From RGIG5612 sp045600845 (lineage in GTDB: Bacteria > Bacillota > Clostridia > Lachnospirales > Lachnospiraceae): a stretch of 64,000 bases of DNA. The stretch is taken from contig JAZRYR010000051.1 in the NCBI GenBank assembly GCA_045600845.1, forward strand, positions 1 through 64,000, in the 5' to 3' direction. Below the pieces are notes generated by a model. That model saw only the letters and a program-made list of their open reading frames with translations, was not told the DNA's origin and did not search any database. Below are positions 35,177 through 44,026 of the stretch, one piece after another. The number at the start of each line of letters is the position of its first letter. The stretch's first letter is position 1. The position numbers and the translations under genes were made by a program.

Positions 35177-36304
35177 ATGATGGAAGAAAAGAAAAACTAC
35201 GACAAAATAATCATCGGCGCCGGAATTTATGGACTTTATGCAGCCTGGATCTGTGGCATGAGAGGCGAACGGGTACTGGTTTTAGAGAAGGAACATGACT
35301 GTTTCTTAAGAGCGACGTATGTGAATCAGGCCAGAGTTCATTTGGGATATCACTATCCGAGATCCCTCTCCACAGCGAAATCTACTGCCCGTTATTTTGA
35401 CCAGTTCGTTTCCCAGTATCCGGAGTGCATTAACAGCGAGTTTTATCAGATCTATGCTACCAGTTCCAAGTTTTCCTGGACCAATGCAGCCCAGTTTGAA
35501 AAATTTTCAAAAGCTGCAGATATTCCATGTGGCAAGGTGGCAGCAGACGAATATTTCCGGGAAGGAATGTGCGATGGGGCATTTGTTACCGGGGAAGTGA
35601 CCTTTGATGCAAGAGTTCTGTCCCGTTGTCTCATGGCGGAAATTATGATCTATCCGAACATTGAAATCCATTATAACAGCCCGGTAATATCCATTGAGAC
35701 CGAAGGCGATGATTATAAAATCGGCACAGAAAAAGAATGGTATTATGCTCCTTTTGTATTGAACGCAACTTATGCCTGTGTCAATGAAATTACGAAAATG
35801 GCAGGCTTTGAGCCTTTTAAAATAAAATATGAGCTTTGCGAAGTAATTCTTTGTAAAGTCAATGCAGAATTAAGGGATATCGGTATTACGGTTATGGACG
35901 GGCCGTTCTTCTCCATTATGCCGTTTGGAAAAACGGGTCTGCATTCTCTGACCAGCGTAGCCTTTACGCCTCATGAAACCTGCTACGAAGAACTGGCAAA
36001 ATTCCCTTGCCAGGAAAAAACAGATGGGAAATGCCGGCCGGGCTTCTTATGCAACTGTAATGAATGCGAAGCTCATCCGGGAAGCGCTTGGGATTATATG
36101 TCAAAGCTGGCGAAGAAATATATGCTGGATAAATTTAAGTTTGAATATGTGAAATCATTATATTCCATCAAACCAATCCTGACGGCATCGGATGTAGACG
36201 ATTCCAGACCGACGTGTATTAAAGTGCATCGTCAGGGACCGACTTTCGTCAGCGTATTATCCGGAAAAATCACAACGGTTTATGATCTGGAGGAAATCTT
36301 ATGA
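35177..36304 (+). CDS. FAD-dependent oxidoreductase with a five-cysteine cluster
   Basis: 375 residues. N-terminal Rossmann motif IIIGAGIYGLYAAW and VLVLEKE fit the D-amino-acid-oxidase/glycerol-3-phosphate-dehydrogenase fold. The following NQARVHLGYHYPRS block recurs in FAD proteins of polysaccharide clusters. Residues 278-297 carry C-X7-C-X5-C-X-C-X2-C, enough for a metal or Fe-S site and unusual for this fold. The C-terminus (PTCIKVHRQGPTFVSVLSGK) closes the FAD domain. Probably oxidises a sugar nucleotide or sugar acid precursor of the polymer; substrate unknown. Its end overlaps the next gene by ATGA. Confidence 0.8.
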   Translation: MMEEKKNYDKIIIGAGIYGLYAAWICGMRGERVLVLEKEHDCFLRATYVNQARVHLGYHYPRSLSTAKSTARYFDQFVSQYPECINSEFYQIYATSSKFSWTNAAQFEKFSKAADIPCGKVAADEYFREGMCDGAFVTGEVTFDARVLSRCLMAEIMIYPNIEIHYNSPVISIETEGDDYKIGTEKEWYYAPFVLNATYACVNEITKMAGFEPFKIKYELCEVILCKVNAELRDIGITVMDGPFFSIMPFGKTGLHSLTSVAFTPHETCYEELAKFPCQEKTDGKCRPGFLCNCNECEAHPGSAWDYMSKLAKKYMLDKFKFEYVKSLYSIKPILTASDVDDSRPTCIKVHRQGPTFVSVLSGKITTVYDLEEIL

Positions 36305-37227
36305 ATTTAGGCAAAGAACAAAATTTTGTATCAGTAGTAATCTATGTCCGTAATAATGGAGCGGTGATTGGGGATTTTTTAGATTACGTTTATTCTGGGT
36401 TGGACCGACTGTTTAATCAGTTTGAAATTGTTTGTGTAAATGACGCTTCCACGGATGATTCGGAAGCTGTAATTAAAGAACATGCGAAGGAATATCGTTG
36501 TGCCGTAACCATTGTAAATATGGGTTATGTTCAGGGCGTGGAATTAGCCATGAGTGCCGGTTGCGATATGGCTATTGGCGATTTTGTATTTGAGTTTGAT
36601 TCAGCAAATCAGACCTGGCCGGAGAATATGATGGAACAGCTGTACCGGAAAATGCAGGAAGGATTTGATATTGTCAGCGCCTGCCCAAAAGGAAAATCGA
36701 AATTTACTTCGAAACTGTTCTATTCGGTGTTTAATAAGTTTTCAAATATTAAGGAGCAGATTCGGACCGAGGCCTTTCGTCTGACTTCCCGGAGAGCCCT
36801 TAACCGGGCAACTTCCATGAATCAGGCTCTGATGTATCGGAAAGCGGTCAATGCAAATCTGGCTTTGGCGCAGACTTGTATTGAATTTGAACCGACAAGA
36901 GAGAATTCCATCGATAAACAGTCTGCGAAAGAAAGAAGGTCACTGGCGGTAGATTCCTTGATTCTTTTCACGGATATTGGTTACAAGATTGCCTTTGTGA
37001 TGTCCATCGTCATGCTGGCATTTGCAGCAATTGTAGGAATTTATACCGTAATTATTTATGCCACCGGCCATCCGGTAGAAGGCTGGACGCCGATCATGAT
37101 TTTCCTGGCCATCGGATTTTTCGTTCTGTTTGCTATTTTGACTTTTGTAATTAAATACCTGTCTCTGATTCTGAATCTCAACTTCCGTCGTCAGAGATAT
37201 GTTGTGGAAAGCACGGAGAGATTATAA
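36301..37227 (+). CDS. Family 2 glycosyltransferase with C-terminal membrane anchors
   Basis: 308 residues. GT-A fold: VVIYVRNNG opening, CVNDASTDDSE and the EFDSANQTWP segment, which replaces the usual DxD/QxxP acidic motif. Two hydrophobic helices near the C-terminus (about 220-250 and 262-290) resemble DPM1/GtrB-like enzymes that make polyprenyl-phosphate sugars. So it may load a sugar onto undecaprenyl phosphate or add a residue to the lipid-linked unit. ATGA overlap with the FAD oxidoreductase gene supports coupling. Confidence 0.87.
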   Translation: MNLGKEQNFVSVVIYVRNNGAVIGDFLDYVYSGLDRLFNQFEIVCVNDASTDDSEAVIKEHAKEYRCAVTIVNMGYVQGVELAMSAGCDMAIGDFVFEFDSANQTWPENMMEQLYRKMQEGFDIVSACPKGKSKFTSKLFYSVFNKFSNIKEQIRTEAFRLTSRRALNRATSMNQALMYRKAVNANLALAQTCIEFEPTRENSIDKQSAKERRSLAVDSLILFTDIGYKIAFVMSIVMLAFAAIVGIYTVIIYATGHPVEGWTPIMIFLAIGFFVLFAILTFVIKYLSLILNLNFRRQRYVVESTERL

Positions 37228-37231
37228 ATAT

Positions 37232-38164
37232 ATGAAATCATTAGTAGGATATACAGGCTTTGTGGGCGGCAATATCTGTGCCGCAGGCAGTTTTGAAGGT
37301 CTGTATAACAGCAAGAATATTGAGGAAGCTTTTGGGACGAATCCGGAACTTCTGATTTATGCGGGAATAACGGCAGAAAAATTCATTGCCAATAAATTTC
37401 CGGAACAAGATCTGGAAATCATCCGGAATGCGGAGGAGAATATCCAAAAAATCAATCCGAAACAGCTGGTGCTGATTTCCACCATTGATGTTTATGAAGA
37501 TTCTTTTCATGCGGATGAAGAAATGCCGGCTTTGGGCCAAGGTGTTTATGGGCAACACCGAAGCTTGTTAGAGCAGTGGGTAAAAGAAAACCAGAAAGAT
37601 TATTTAATCGTCCGCCTGCCGGCACTTTTTGGAAAAGGAATTAAAAAGAATTTTATATATGACTACATAAAATATATTCCGGCCCTTCTGAATGAAGAGA
37701 AATTCGGTCAGCTTTCGGCGGAACATCCGGAATTAAAAAACTATTACAACTTAAATGAAAAAGGCTTTTATGCCTGCAGGGATTTAATCGATGAAGAACA
37801 AGAAGAGGTGAAAGGCCTTTTCAGAAAACTGGGATTTTCTGCCCTGAATTTCACGGATTCCCGAGCGGTATACCAGTTTTACAATCTGGAAAATTTATAT
37901 TCCGATATTCAGAAGGCCTTGGAGAAATCCATAAAAGTATTGAATATTACAACAGAACCTTTACGTAGCAGCGATGTGTATCAATATCTGACGGGAGAAG
38001 AATTTGTAAATGAAATCACAGACCAGCCCGTAGTATATGATGCCCGCACCCGTTACTTCAAAGAAATGGGTGGTTTCGCTGCCGCAGATGGGAACGGCGG
38101 TTATTTATATAGAAAAAAAGATATATTAGAGGAAATCAAGGAGTTTACAATCAAGGAGAACTGA
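37232..38164 (+). CDS. NAD(P)-dependent SDR-type sugar-nucleotide enzyme, degenerate active site
   Basis: 310 residues from ATG 37232, with GGAGAG 11 bases upstream; a longer frame begins at 37199 inside the previous gene. N-terminal GYTGFVGGNI is a short Rossmann glycine loop; LVLISTIDVYED matches the strand bearing the catalytic Ser/Thr of extended SDRs. Where YxxxK is expected there is Tyr106-GQH-Arg110 (Lys to Arg). So it may be an epimerase/reductase with altered chemistry or a non-catalytic binder. It sits between a GT2 and a TIM-barrel isomerase in what looks like a sugar-making module. Confidence 0.72.
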   Translation: MKSLVGYTGFVGGNICAAGSFEGLYNSKNIEEAFGTNPELLIYAGITAEKFIANKFPEQDLEIIRNAEENIQKINPKQLVLISTIDVYEDSFHADEEMPALGQGVYGQHRSLLEQWVKENQKDYLIVRLPALFGKGIKKNFIYDYIKYIPALLNEEKFGQLSAEHPELKNYYNLNEKGFYACRDLIDEEQEEVKGLFRKLGFSALNFTDSRAVYQFYNLENLYSDIQKALEKSIKVLNITTEPLRSSDVYQYLTGEEFVNEITDQPVVYDARTRYFKEMGGFAAADGNGGYLYRKKDILEEIKEFTIKEN

Positions 38165-38166
38165 GT

Positions 38167-39015
38167 ATGAAGTATGCTATTTCGAACATTGCATGGAGTC
38201 CGGAAGAAGATGAAAGAATGTACAGCTATCTGAGTGAACGGAGAATGGGACTGGAGATTGCTCCAACCAGAATTTTCCCGTGGGCTCAATCGCAGACTCT
38301 GGGACGAATGACCGGCCCGTATGACAAAATCCGTGAAGCAGCGGCCTGGGCAAAGAATATGTATAATTATTACGGAATAAAGGCCGTTTCCATGCAGTCG
38401 ATTCTGAACGGCATTAAAGCAAATATTTTTGGTTCAGAAAAAGAAAACCGGGCCTTAATCCAGTACCTGAAAAAAGCCATCGATTTTGCAGCAGCGATAA
38501 AATGTCCAAATCTGGTTTTCGGATGCCCGCTAAACCGAAATATCCCGAATGGGTATAGTCTGCAGAAGGCTGGTACGGTTGCAATTGATTTCTTCAGCGA
38601 AATTGTCATGTATGCTGCTCAAAGAGGCGTATGTATTGCCATAGAAGCAAATCCTGCCATGTACAGCACGAATTTTATTAACTACACTTCTCAGGCGTTT
38701 GACCTGGTAAATTGTATCAGTAAAGAAGTAGGAAAAAATGCATCAAAGGCGATTAAAGTGAATTTTGATCTGGGAACCATACTTACCAATGGGGAAAGCA
38801 TTTACGAGCTGCTGACGGAAAAAAATGTATCTCTGATCAGCCATGTCCATTACAGCGAAACGAATCTGAAAATGCTGAGAAAGAGAGAAGAACATAAAGA
38901 GGTTCTGCGTCTATTGGAGGAAGGCGGTTATGAGAACTACATTTCCATTGAAATGCGCATGCCGGAACGCAGCAAAGACGTATTAACCGTAATCGAATAT
39001 TTAAGAAGCTTATAA
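38167..39015 (+). CDS. Sugar phosphate isomerase/epimerase-like TIM-barrel protein
   Basis: 282 residues, strong AAGGAGA site before ATG 38167. The fold pattern with GLEIAPTR, IAIEANPAMY, VNFDLGTI and HVHYSETNL fits the xylose-isomerase-like (AP endonuclease 2) TIM barrel, with Glu, Asp and His residues for a divalent metal. Such proteins isomerise or epimerise sugars or inositols. Together with the SDR and FAD enzyme it may form a sugar of the polymer; substrate not deducible. The gap to the previous stop is two bases. Confidence 0.83.
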   Translation: MKYAISNIAWSPEEDERMYSYLSERRMGLEIAPTRIFPWAQSQTLGRMTGPYDKIREAAAWAKNMYNYYGIKAVSMQSILNGIKANIFGSEKENRALIQYLKKAIDFAAAIKCPNLVFGCPLNRNIPNGYSLQKAGTVAIDFFSEIVMYAAQRGVCIAIEANPAMYSTNFINYTSQAFDLVNCISKEVGKNASKAIKVNFDLGTILTNGESIYELLTEKNVSLISHVHYSETNLKMLRKREEHKEVLRLLEEGGYENYISIEMRMPERSKDVLTVIEYLRSL

Positions 39016-39026
39016 GAAGGAAGAGT

Positions 39027-39767
39027 ATGAATATTAATATTTTGTTTCCGGTTTATAACGAAGAAAAAAGACTGGAAAGAGGAATCCGCAGAACCTATGA
39101 ATTTATAAATAAATATCTGATTTCGGATGAAAAAAGCGGAAAAACGCTGGAGTATCAGCTGACCATTGTAGACAATGGATCTACTGATAAAACCGAAGTA
39201 ATTGCAAAAAAGCTGGAAGAGGAAATTGCTCCGGTAAAATATTTAAGGATTACCGAGAAAGGTGTTGGAGCAGCTTTCCGTGCCGGGGTTGCAGACAATG
39301 AAAGAGATATCGTGGGCTACATGGACGTAGATATTTCTACGGACCTGAGGCATTTAATGTCGGTAATCGGGATTTTTGAAGAAAACCCAGAGGTGATGGT
39401 GGTCAATGGTTCCAAGCAGGCCAAGGGCGCCAGAACTATCGGGAGAAAATGGTACCGCAATCTTACTTCCAAAGGACTGACCATGGTGATGAAAGCCCGT
39501 TTGGGCATGAAGCAGGCAGATGCCATATGTGGTTTTAAGTTTTTCCGGAAAGACTTTGTAGAAGAATTGATAGAACAAGCCGATAAGACCGAGAACGGCT
39601 GGTTCTTTATCATAGAATTACTGATCCGGGCAGAACGAAGCGGGAAAGTGGTCATGGAACTTCCGGTAAGATATACGGAAGAAGGAGGCGGTCATGTAAA
39701 TGTAGTCGCCCAGACCATGGATTATTTGAAAAATATTGAAAAGCTCAGAAAAACCTTAGAAAAATAA
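39027..39767 (+). CDS. Family 2 glycosyltransferase (DPM1/ALG5-like)
   Basis: 246 residues, soluble. LFPVYNEEKRLERGI opening, IVDNGSTDKT nucleotide motif and the acidic YMDVDIST metal motif are clear; CGFKFFRKD and WFFIIELLIRAERSG match the dolichyl-phosphate glucosyl/mannosyl transferase group. It likely transfers a sugar to a polyprenyl phosphate or to a growing unit. GAAGGAAGAG lies before its ATG; it follows the isomerase by 11 bases. Confidence 0.9.
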   Translation: MNINILFPVYNEEKRLERGIRRTYEFINKYLISDEKSGKTLEYQLTIVDNGSTDKTEVIAKKLEEEIAPVKYLRITEKGVGAAFRAGVADNERDIVGYMDVDISTDLRHLMSVIGIFEENPEVMVVNGSKQAKGARTIGRKWYRNLTSKGLTMVMKARLGMKQADAICGFKFFRKDFVEELIEQADKTENGWFFIIELLIRAERSGKVVMELPVRYTEEGGGHVNVVAQTMDYLKNIEKLRKTLEK

Positions 39768-39779
39768 ACAGGTGAAATT

Positions 39780-40628
39780 ATGGGATTTAGAATTACATCC
39801 ATGCTGACATTGGAATATGCCAGAAAGAATTACGGAGTGGATATGACGGAGTGTTTGTCTTTAGGAAGGCAGTTCCGGGCTTTTTCTCTTGCTGAATTCC
39901 GGAAATATCTGCCGGCATTCTGTGAAAAGATTCCTGAGGACAAGTTGAAAGAAGACTTTGAAACGCCTTATGCAGAGAACATCTTTGAAGACATGTACGG
40001 CGCGAAAATCAAGAGCCTGGACGGCTTTGCCCATGAGAATCCGGACATCGTTCATGACTTGAATCTTCCGGTTCCGGAGGAGTATAAGGACTCGTTTACC
40101 TGCATTATCGATGGCGGCACCATGGAACATGTATTTCATGTTCCACAATTGTTAAAGAACTGTTTTGATATGCTGAAGGTGGGAGGATACTATATTTCCA
40201 TGGTCCCGACCAATAACTTTAACGGTCATGGCTTATACCAGTTTTCACCGGATTTTTTCTATAGCACGGTTTCCAAAAACAACGGCATGGAAATAAAAGA
40301 TGTTTTCATCGTTAAGTTTTCTGCAAAGAATAAAGTATGGAAAATCAAAAATTCACCGGAAGAATTTGCCGGCAGAGTACAGTTTGATGTAAATACTCAG
40401 ACCGAAATTTACGTGATTGCAAAAAAAATCGGACCGACACCGAAAAAAATCACTGCCCAGCAGACGGATTATGAGAACGGCTGGTACGAGGAAGGCAAGA
40501 GCGTTACCAATACAGCAAAAAGGGATGCCTTGATTGAAAGGGCTCCGAGAAAACTGGTTTATTGTTTCCGTCAGTTTCTTTATGAACCTTTGGTAAGAAG
40601 AAAAAACAGAACGATAATCAAGCTGTAG
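39780..40628 (+). CDS. Methyltransferase-like protein of the polysaccharide operon
   Basis: 282 residues. The middle (about 102-140), CIIDGGTMEHVFHVPQLL with KVGGYYISMVP, has the look of a class I SAM methyltransferase core after its acidic loop, but the usual N-terminal glycine-rich SAM loop is not visible. N-terminal 80 residues (LTLEYARKNYGVD) are not recognised. Could methylate a sugar hydroxyl of the polymer, or be a degenerate form with another role. RBS AGGTGA; no membrane segments. Confidence 0.6.
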   Translation: MGFRITSMLTLEYARKNYGVDMTECLSLGRQFRAFSLAEFRKYLPAFCEKIPEDKLKEDFETPYAENIFEDMYGAKIKSLDGFAHENPDIVHDLNLPVPEEYKDSFTCIIDGGTMEHVFHVPQLLKNCFDMLKVGGYYISMVPTNNFNGHGLYQFSPDFFYSTVSKNNGMEIKDVFIVKFSAKNKVWKIKNSPEEFAGRVQFDVNTQTEIYVIAKKIGPTPKKITAQQTDYENGWYEEGKSVTNTAKRDALIERAPRKLVYCFRQFLYEPLVRRKNRTIIKL

Positions 40629-40645
40629 AAAATAGAGGAAAAGTT

Positions 40646-41827
40646 ATGAAAATTCTAGTTACAGGGGCAAAAGGATTTGTCGGAAAAAACCTTTGCCGGG
40701 AACTGAAAAACCAAAATCAGGAAGTATTGGAAATCGATGTGACCAATACGGAAGAGGAACTGACCCGGTTCTGTTCTCAGGCGGAGTTCATTTTTCATCT
40801 GGCAGGAATCAACCGGCCAGAGACAGAAGAGGAATTTACCAAGGGGAATACGGACTTTACCGCCCATCTTTGCGAGGTGTTAAAGCAGCAGAAGAGTAAG
40901 GCAAAGATTGCTTTTTCTTCCTCCATCCAGGCGGTTCTTGGAAACGCTTACGGCAATAGTAAAACCGGTGGAGAGCAGGCCCTTTTTGATTATGAAAAAG
41001 AAACGGGAAATAAAGTATACGTTTTCCGTTTCCCGAATATTTTCGGCAAATGGTGCAGACCAAATTATAACAGTATGGTAGCTACCTTCTGTAACAATAT
41101 TGCGAACGGTCTGGAAATTACCATTCATGATGAAAATGCCATGGTTCCGTTGCTTTATATTGACGACCTGGTAGCTTGCTTGATTGGCATGCTGGATGGA
41201 AAAGAGCCGGAAATATTAAGCGCAGAGAATCTGAAAGCATGGGCTCCAAAAGCGGACCCTGACCTTATCGAAGCGTCCTTAAAGGAACATACTTACTATA
41301 CCGCAGAGCCTGTTTATAAAGAAAGTGTAGGCGATGTTGCCAGATTACTATATTCCTTCAAAGACTCCCGGGAGAACCGGATGGTTCCGGATATGACCGA
41401 AGAATCCTTCGAAAAAAAGCTTTACAGTACCTATTTAAGCTATCTTCCGGAAAACGAATTTGGCTATGAAGTGAAAATGAATGTAGATGCCAGAGGGTCT
41501 TTTACGGAGCTCTTGAAAAGTCCGGAGCGGGGCCAGGTTTCCGTTAATATTGCGAAGCCAGGCATTACCAAAGGCAATCATTGGCATCACAGCAAAAATG
41601 AGAAATTTATTGTAGTCAGCGGCAAGGCAATGATCCGTTTCCGGAATTTGGATTCCGATGAAATCATAGAAGTAGAGGCGGACGGCGAACATATGAAAGT
41701 AGTCGATATTCCCCCTGGATATACACATAACATTTCCAACATTGGAGATTGCGATTTAGTAACGGTCATGTGGGCAAACGAACCGTTTGACCCGGAAAAC
41801 CCAGACACATATTATCTTGAAGTTTGA
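40646..41827 (+). CDS. capF: CapF/WbjC/FnlB-type bifunctional enzyme of UDP-L-FucNAc synthesis
   Basis: 393 residues: an N-terminal extended SDR (TGAKGFVGKNL loop, Tyr102-GNS-Lys106, SSSIQAV strand) fused to a C-terminal cupin from about residue 285 with GNHWHHSKNEKF metal ligands. In Staphylococcus the cupin epimerises the 4-keto intermediate at C3 and the SDR reduces it at C4, giving UDP-N-acetyl-6-deoxy-L-talosamine. The neighbouring capE and capG complete the pathway. Gene order here is F-E-G. Called by architecture and context. Confidence 0.93.
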   Translation: MKILVTGAKGFVGKNLCRELKNQNQEVLEIDVTNTEEELTRFCSQAEFIFHLAGINRPETEEEFTKGNTDFTAHLCEVLKQQKSKAKIAFSSSIQAVLGNAYGNSKTGGEQALFDYEKETGNKVYVFRFPNIFGKWCRPNYNSMVATFCNNIANGLEITIHDENAMVPLLYIDDLVACLIGMLDGKEPEILSAENLKAWAPKADPDLIEASLKEHTYYTAEPVYKESVGDVARLLYSFKDSRENRMVPDMTEESFEKKLYSTYLSYLPENEFGYEVKMNVDARGSFTELLKSPERGQVSVNIAKPGITKGNHWHHSKNEKFIVVSGKAMIRFRNLDSDEIIEVEADGEHMKVVDIPPGYTHNISNIGDCDLVTVMWANEPFDPENPDTYYLEV

Positions 41828-41842
41828 TGAGGAGAGTTGAAG

Positions 41843-42853
41843 ATGGGTATTTTTACAGGAAAAACTTTAATGATTACTGGTGGAACAGGAAGTTTTGGTA
41901 ATGCCGTATTGGAACGTTTTTTACAGACGGATATTGGGGAAATCCGGATTTTCTCCCGAGATGAGAAAAAGCAGGATGACATGCGCCGCCTTTACAAAAA
42001 TGACAAAATTAAATTTTATATTGGAGATGTCCGCGAAAAACAGAGCATTGTAAATGCAATTTCCGGCGTGGATTACATCTTCCATGCAGCCGCACTGAAA
42101 CAGGTGCCAAGCTGCGAATTCTTCCCGATGGAAGCGGTAAAAACCAACGTCATCGGAACCAATAATGTTCTGGAGGCAGCGGTAGAAGCCGGTGTTAAGA
42201 AAATCGTGTGTCTTTCTACGGATAAGGCTGCTTATCCGATTAATGCCATGGGAACCTCCAAAGCTATGATGGAAAAAGTGATTATAGCAAAAGCAAGAAC
42301 TCTTCCGGCAGATAAGACCGTGATCTGTGCGACTCGTTATGGAAACGTTATGTGCAGCAGAGGCAGCGTGATTCCACTGTTCATCGACCAGATTAAACAG
42401 GGACAGCCGATTACCATTACAAACCCGAACATGACCCGTTTCCTCATGAGTTTAGAAGAAGCGGTGGATTTGGTACTGTATGCTTTTGAGCATGCAAAAT
42501 CAGGAGATTTGTTTATTAAGAAATCCCCTGCCAGCACCATTGGTGATCTGGCAACTGCCGTATGTGAGCTGTTTAACCCGGAAACCGAAGTGAAATATAT
42601 CGGGATCCGCCATGGAGAGAAAATGTATGAAACCTTAATGACTGCAGAAGAATTTATTAAGGCGGAAGACATGGGGGATTATTTCCGTGTTCCGGTAGAT
42701 GCAAGAGATTTGAATTACGATAAATATTTCGAAACCGGAGATATGAACATTCATCTGGACCAGAGCTACACTTCTGATAACACGGAGCGTCTGGATGTAG
42801 AAGGTATCAAAGAAAAACTTCTCGCATTGAAATACGTAAAGGATGAATTATAG
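41843..42853 (+). CDS. capE: CapE-type UDP-GlcNAc 4,6-dehydratase/5-epimerase
   Basis: 336 residues from ATG 41843 with GGAGAG before it. NAD-binding TGGTGSFGNAV, then the HAAALKQVPSCEFFPMEAV block typical of FlaA1/CapE inverting dehydratases. Where Tyr would be in YxxxK there is Met136-GTS-Lys140, the Met-x3-Lys variant known for CapE. The C-terminal VDARDLNYDKYF also matches CapE/FnlA. It performs the first step from UDP-GlcNAc towards UDP-N-acetyl-L-fucosamine. Confidence 0.93.
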   Translation: MGIFTGKTLMITGGTGSFGNAVLERFLQTDIGEIRIFSRDEKKQDDMRRLYKNDKIKFYIGDVREKQSIVNAISGVDYIFHAAALKQVPSCEFFPMEAVKTNVIGTNNVLEAAVEAGVKKIVCLSTDKAAYPINAMGTSKAMMEKVIIAKARTLPADKTVICATRYGNVMCSRGSVIPLFIDQIKQGQPITITNPNMTRFLMSLEEAVDLVLYAFEHAKSGDLFIKKSPASTIGDLATAVCELFNPETEVKYIGIRHGEKMYETLMTAEEFIKAEDMGDYFRVPVDARDLNYDKYFETGDMNIHLDQSYTSDNTERLDVEGIKEKLLALKYVKDEL

Positions 42854-42892
42854 AAAAAATTGTTCCGCAAAGGAACCGACATGAGGTGCCCT

Positions 42893-44026
42893 ATGAGAAA
42901 GTTAAAATTAATGACCATTGTAGGTACGAGACCGGAAATCATCCGTTTGGCGGAGATCATTAAGGCCTGCGATAAATATTTTGACCATAGTCTGGTTCAT
43001 ACCGGACAGAATTATGATTATAAATTGAACCAGATTTTCTTTGAAGATCTGGAGCTGCGGGAACCGGATTATTATCTGGAAGTTGCAGGAGGTACTGGCA
43101 CCTTAGGCGATACTATGGGAGCCATTATTGCGAAAAGCTATAACCTGATGGCAGAAGTAAAACCGGATGCGGTTCTGGTATTAGGAGATACCAATTCTGC
43201 TTTAAGTGCGATTTCTGCAAAGCGTCTGAAAATTCCGATTTTCCATATGGAAGCCGGAAACCGTTGCTGGGATTGGAATGTTTCTGAAATGATCAACCGC
43301 AAGATTGTGGATCATATCGCTGACATTAATATGCCTTATACCGAAAATTCCAGACGCTATCTGCTGGAAGAAGGTGTTGATGGAAAGACTGTTTTCGTAA
43401 CCGGTTCTCCTATGAGAGAACTTCTGGAAAAATATAAAGACCGCATCGATGCAAGCAAGGCTTTAGAAGAACTCGATGTGGAACCTGGAAAATATATTCT
43501 GGTTTCTGCCCACAGAGAAGAGAATATCGATCTGGAAGAAAACTTCTATTCCCTGATGAATGCTTTAAACGATGTAGCAAAACAGTATCAGATGCCGGTT
43601 ATTTATTCGACTCATCCAAGAAGCCGGAAGTTTATCGAGAAGAGAAACTTTAAATTCCATCCGTTGGTTCGGACCATGGAACCGTTCGGATTCTTTGACT
43701 ACAACAAGCTTCAGAAAAATGCTTTCTGCGTACTTTCGGATTCCGGAACTTTATCGGAAGAAAGCGCGATGTGCCGCTTTCCTGGCGTCTTGATCCGTAC
43801 CTCAACGGAACGGCCGGAAGCTTTAGACCTGGGCAGTGTGGTTTTAGGAGGAATCGACACGGAAAACATAGAGCAAGCTATCGAACTGGCAGTCAGCATT
43901 AGCAAAGATGGAGACAACTTTGAACTCAATGCAGATTACTCCCAGTTAAATGTATCCCTGAAGGTTGTAAAAACCATTCAAAGCTACACGGACATTGTAA
44001 ACAGAACTGTTTGGCTTAAAAAATGA
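42893..44026 (+). CDS. capG: CapG/WbjD-type UDP-GlcNAc 2-epimerase-like enzyme
   Basis: 377 residues from ATG 42893, chosen because GAGGTG precedes it; upstream in-frame ATGs at 42881 lack a site. TIVGTRPEIIRLAEII opening, VHTGQNYDYKLN, VLGDTNSALSA, MEAGNRCWD and SAHREENID are all WecB-family blocks. In this setting it should convert UDP-L-PneNAc-type (talosamine) intermediate to UDP-N-acetyl-L-fucosamine by C2 epimerisation. A plain WecB (UDP-ManNAc) role is the alternative. ATGA overlap with the next GT4 gene. Confidence 0.9.
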   Translation: MRKLKLMTIVGTRPEIIRLAEIIKACDKYFDHSLVHTGQNYDYKLNQIFFEDLELREPDYYLEVAGGTGTLGDTMGAIIAKSYNLMAEVKPDAVLVLGDTNSALSAISAKRLKIPIFHMEAGNRCWDWNVSEMINRKIVDHIADINMPYTENSRRYLLEEGVDGKTVFVTGSPMRELLEKYKDRIDASKALEELDVEPGKYILVSAHREENIDLEENFYSLMNALNDVAKQYQMPVIYSTHPRSRKFIEKRNFKFHPLVRTMEPFGFFDYNKLQKNAFCVLSDSGTLSEESAMCRFPGVLIRTSTERPEALDLGSVVLGGIDTENIEQAIELAVSISKDGDNFELNADYSQLNVSLKVVKTIQSYTDIVNRTVWLKK

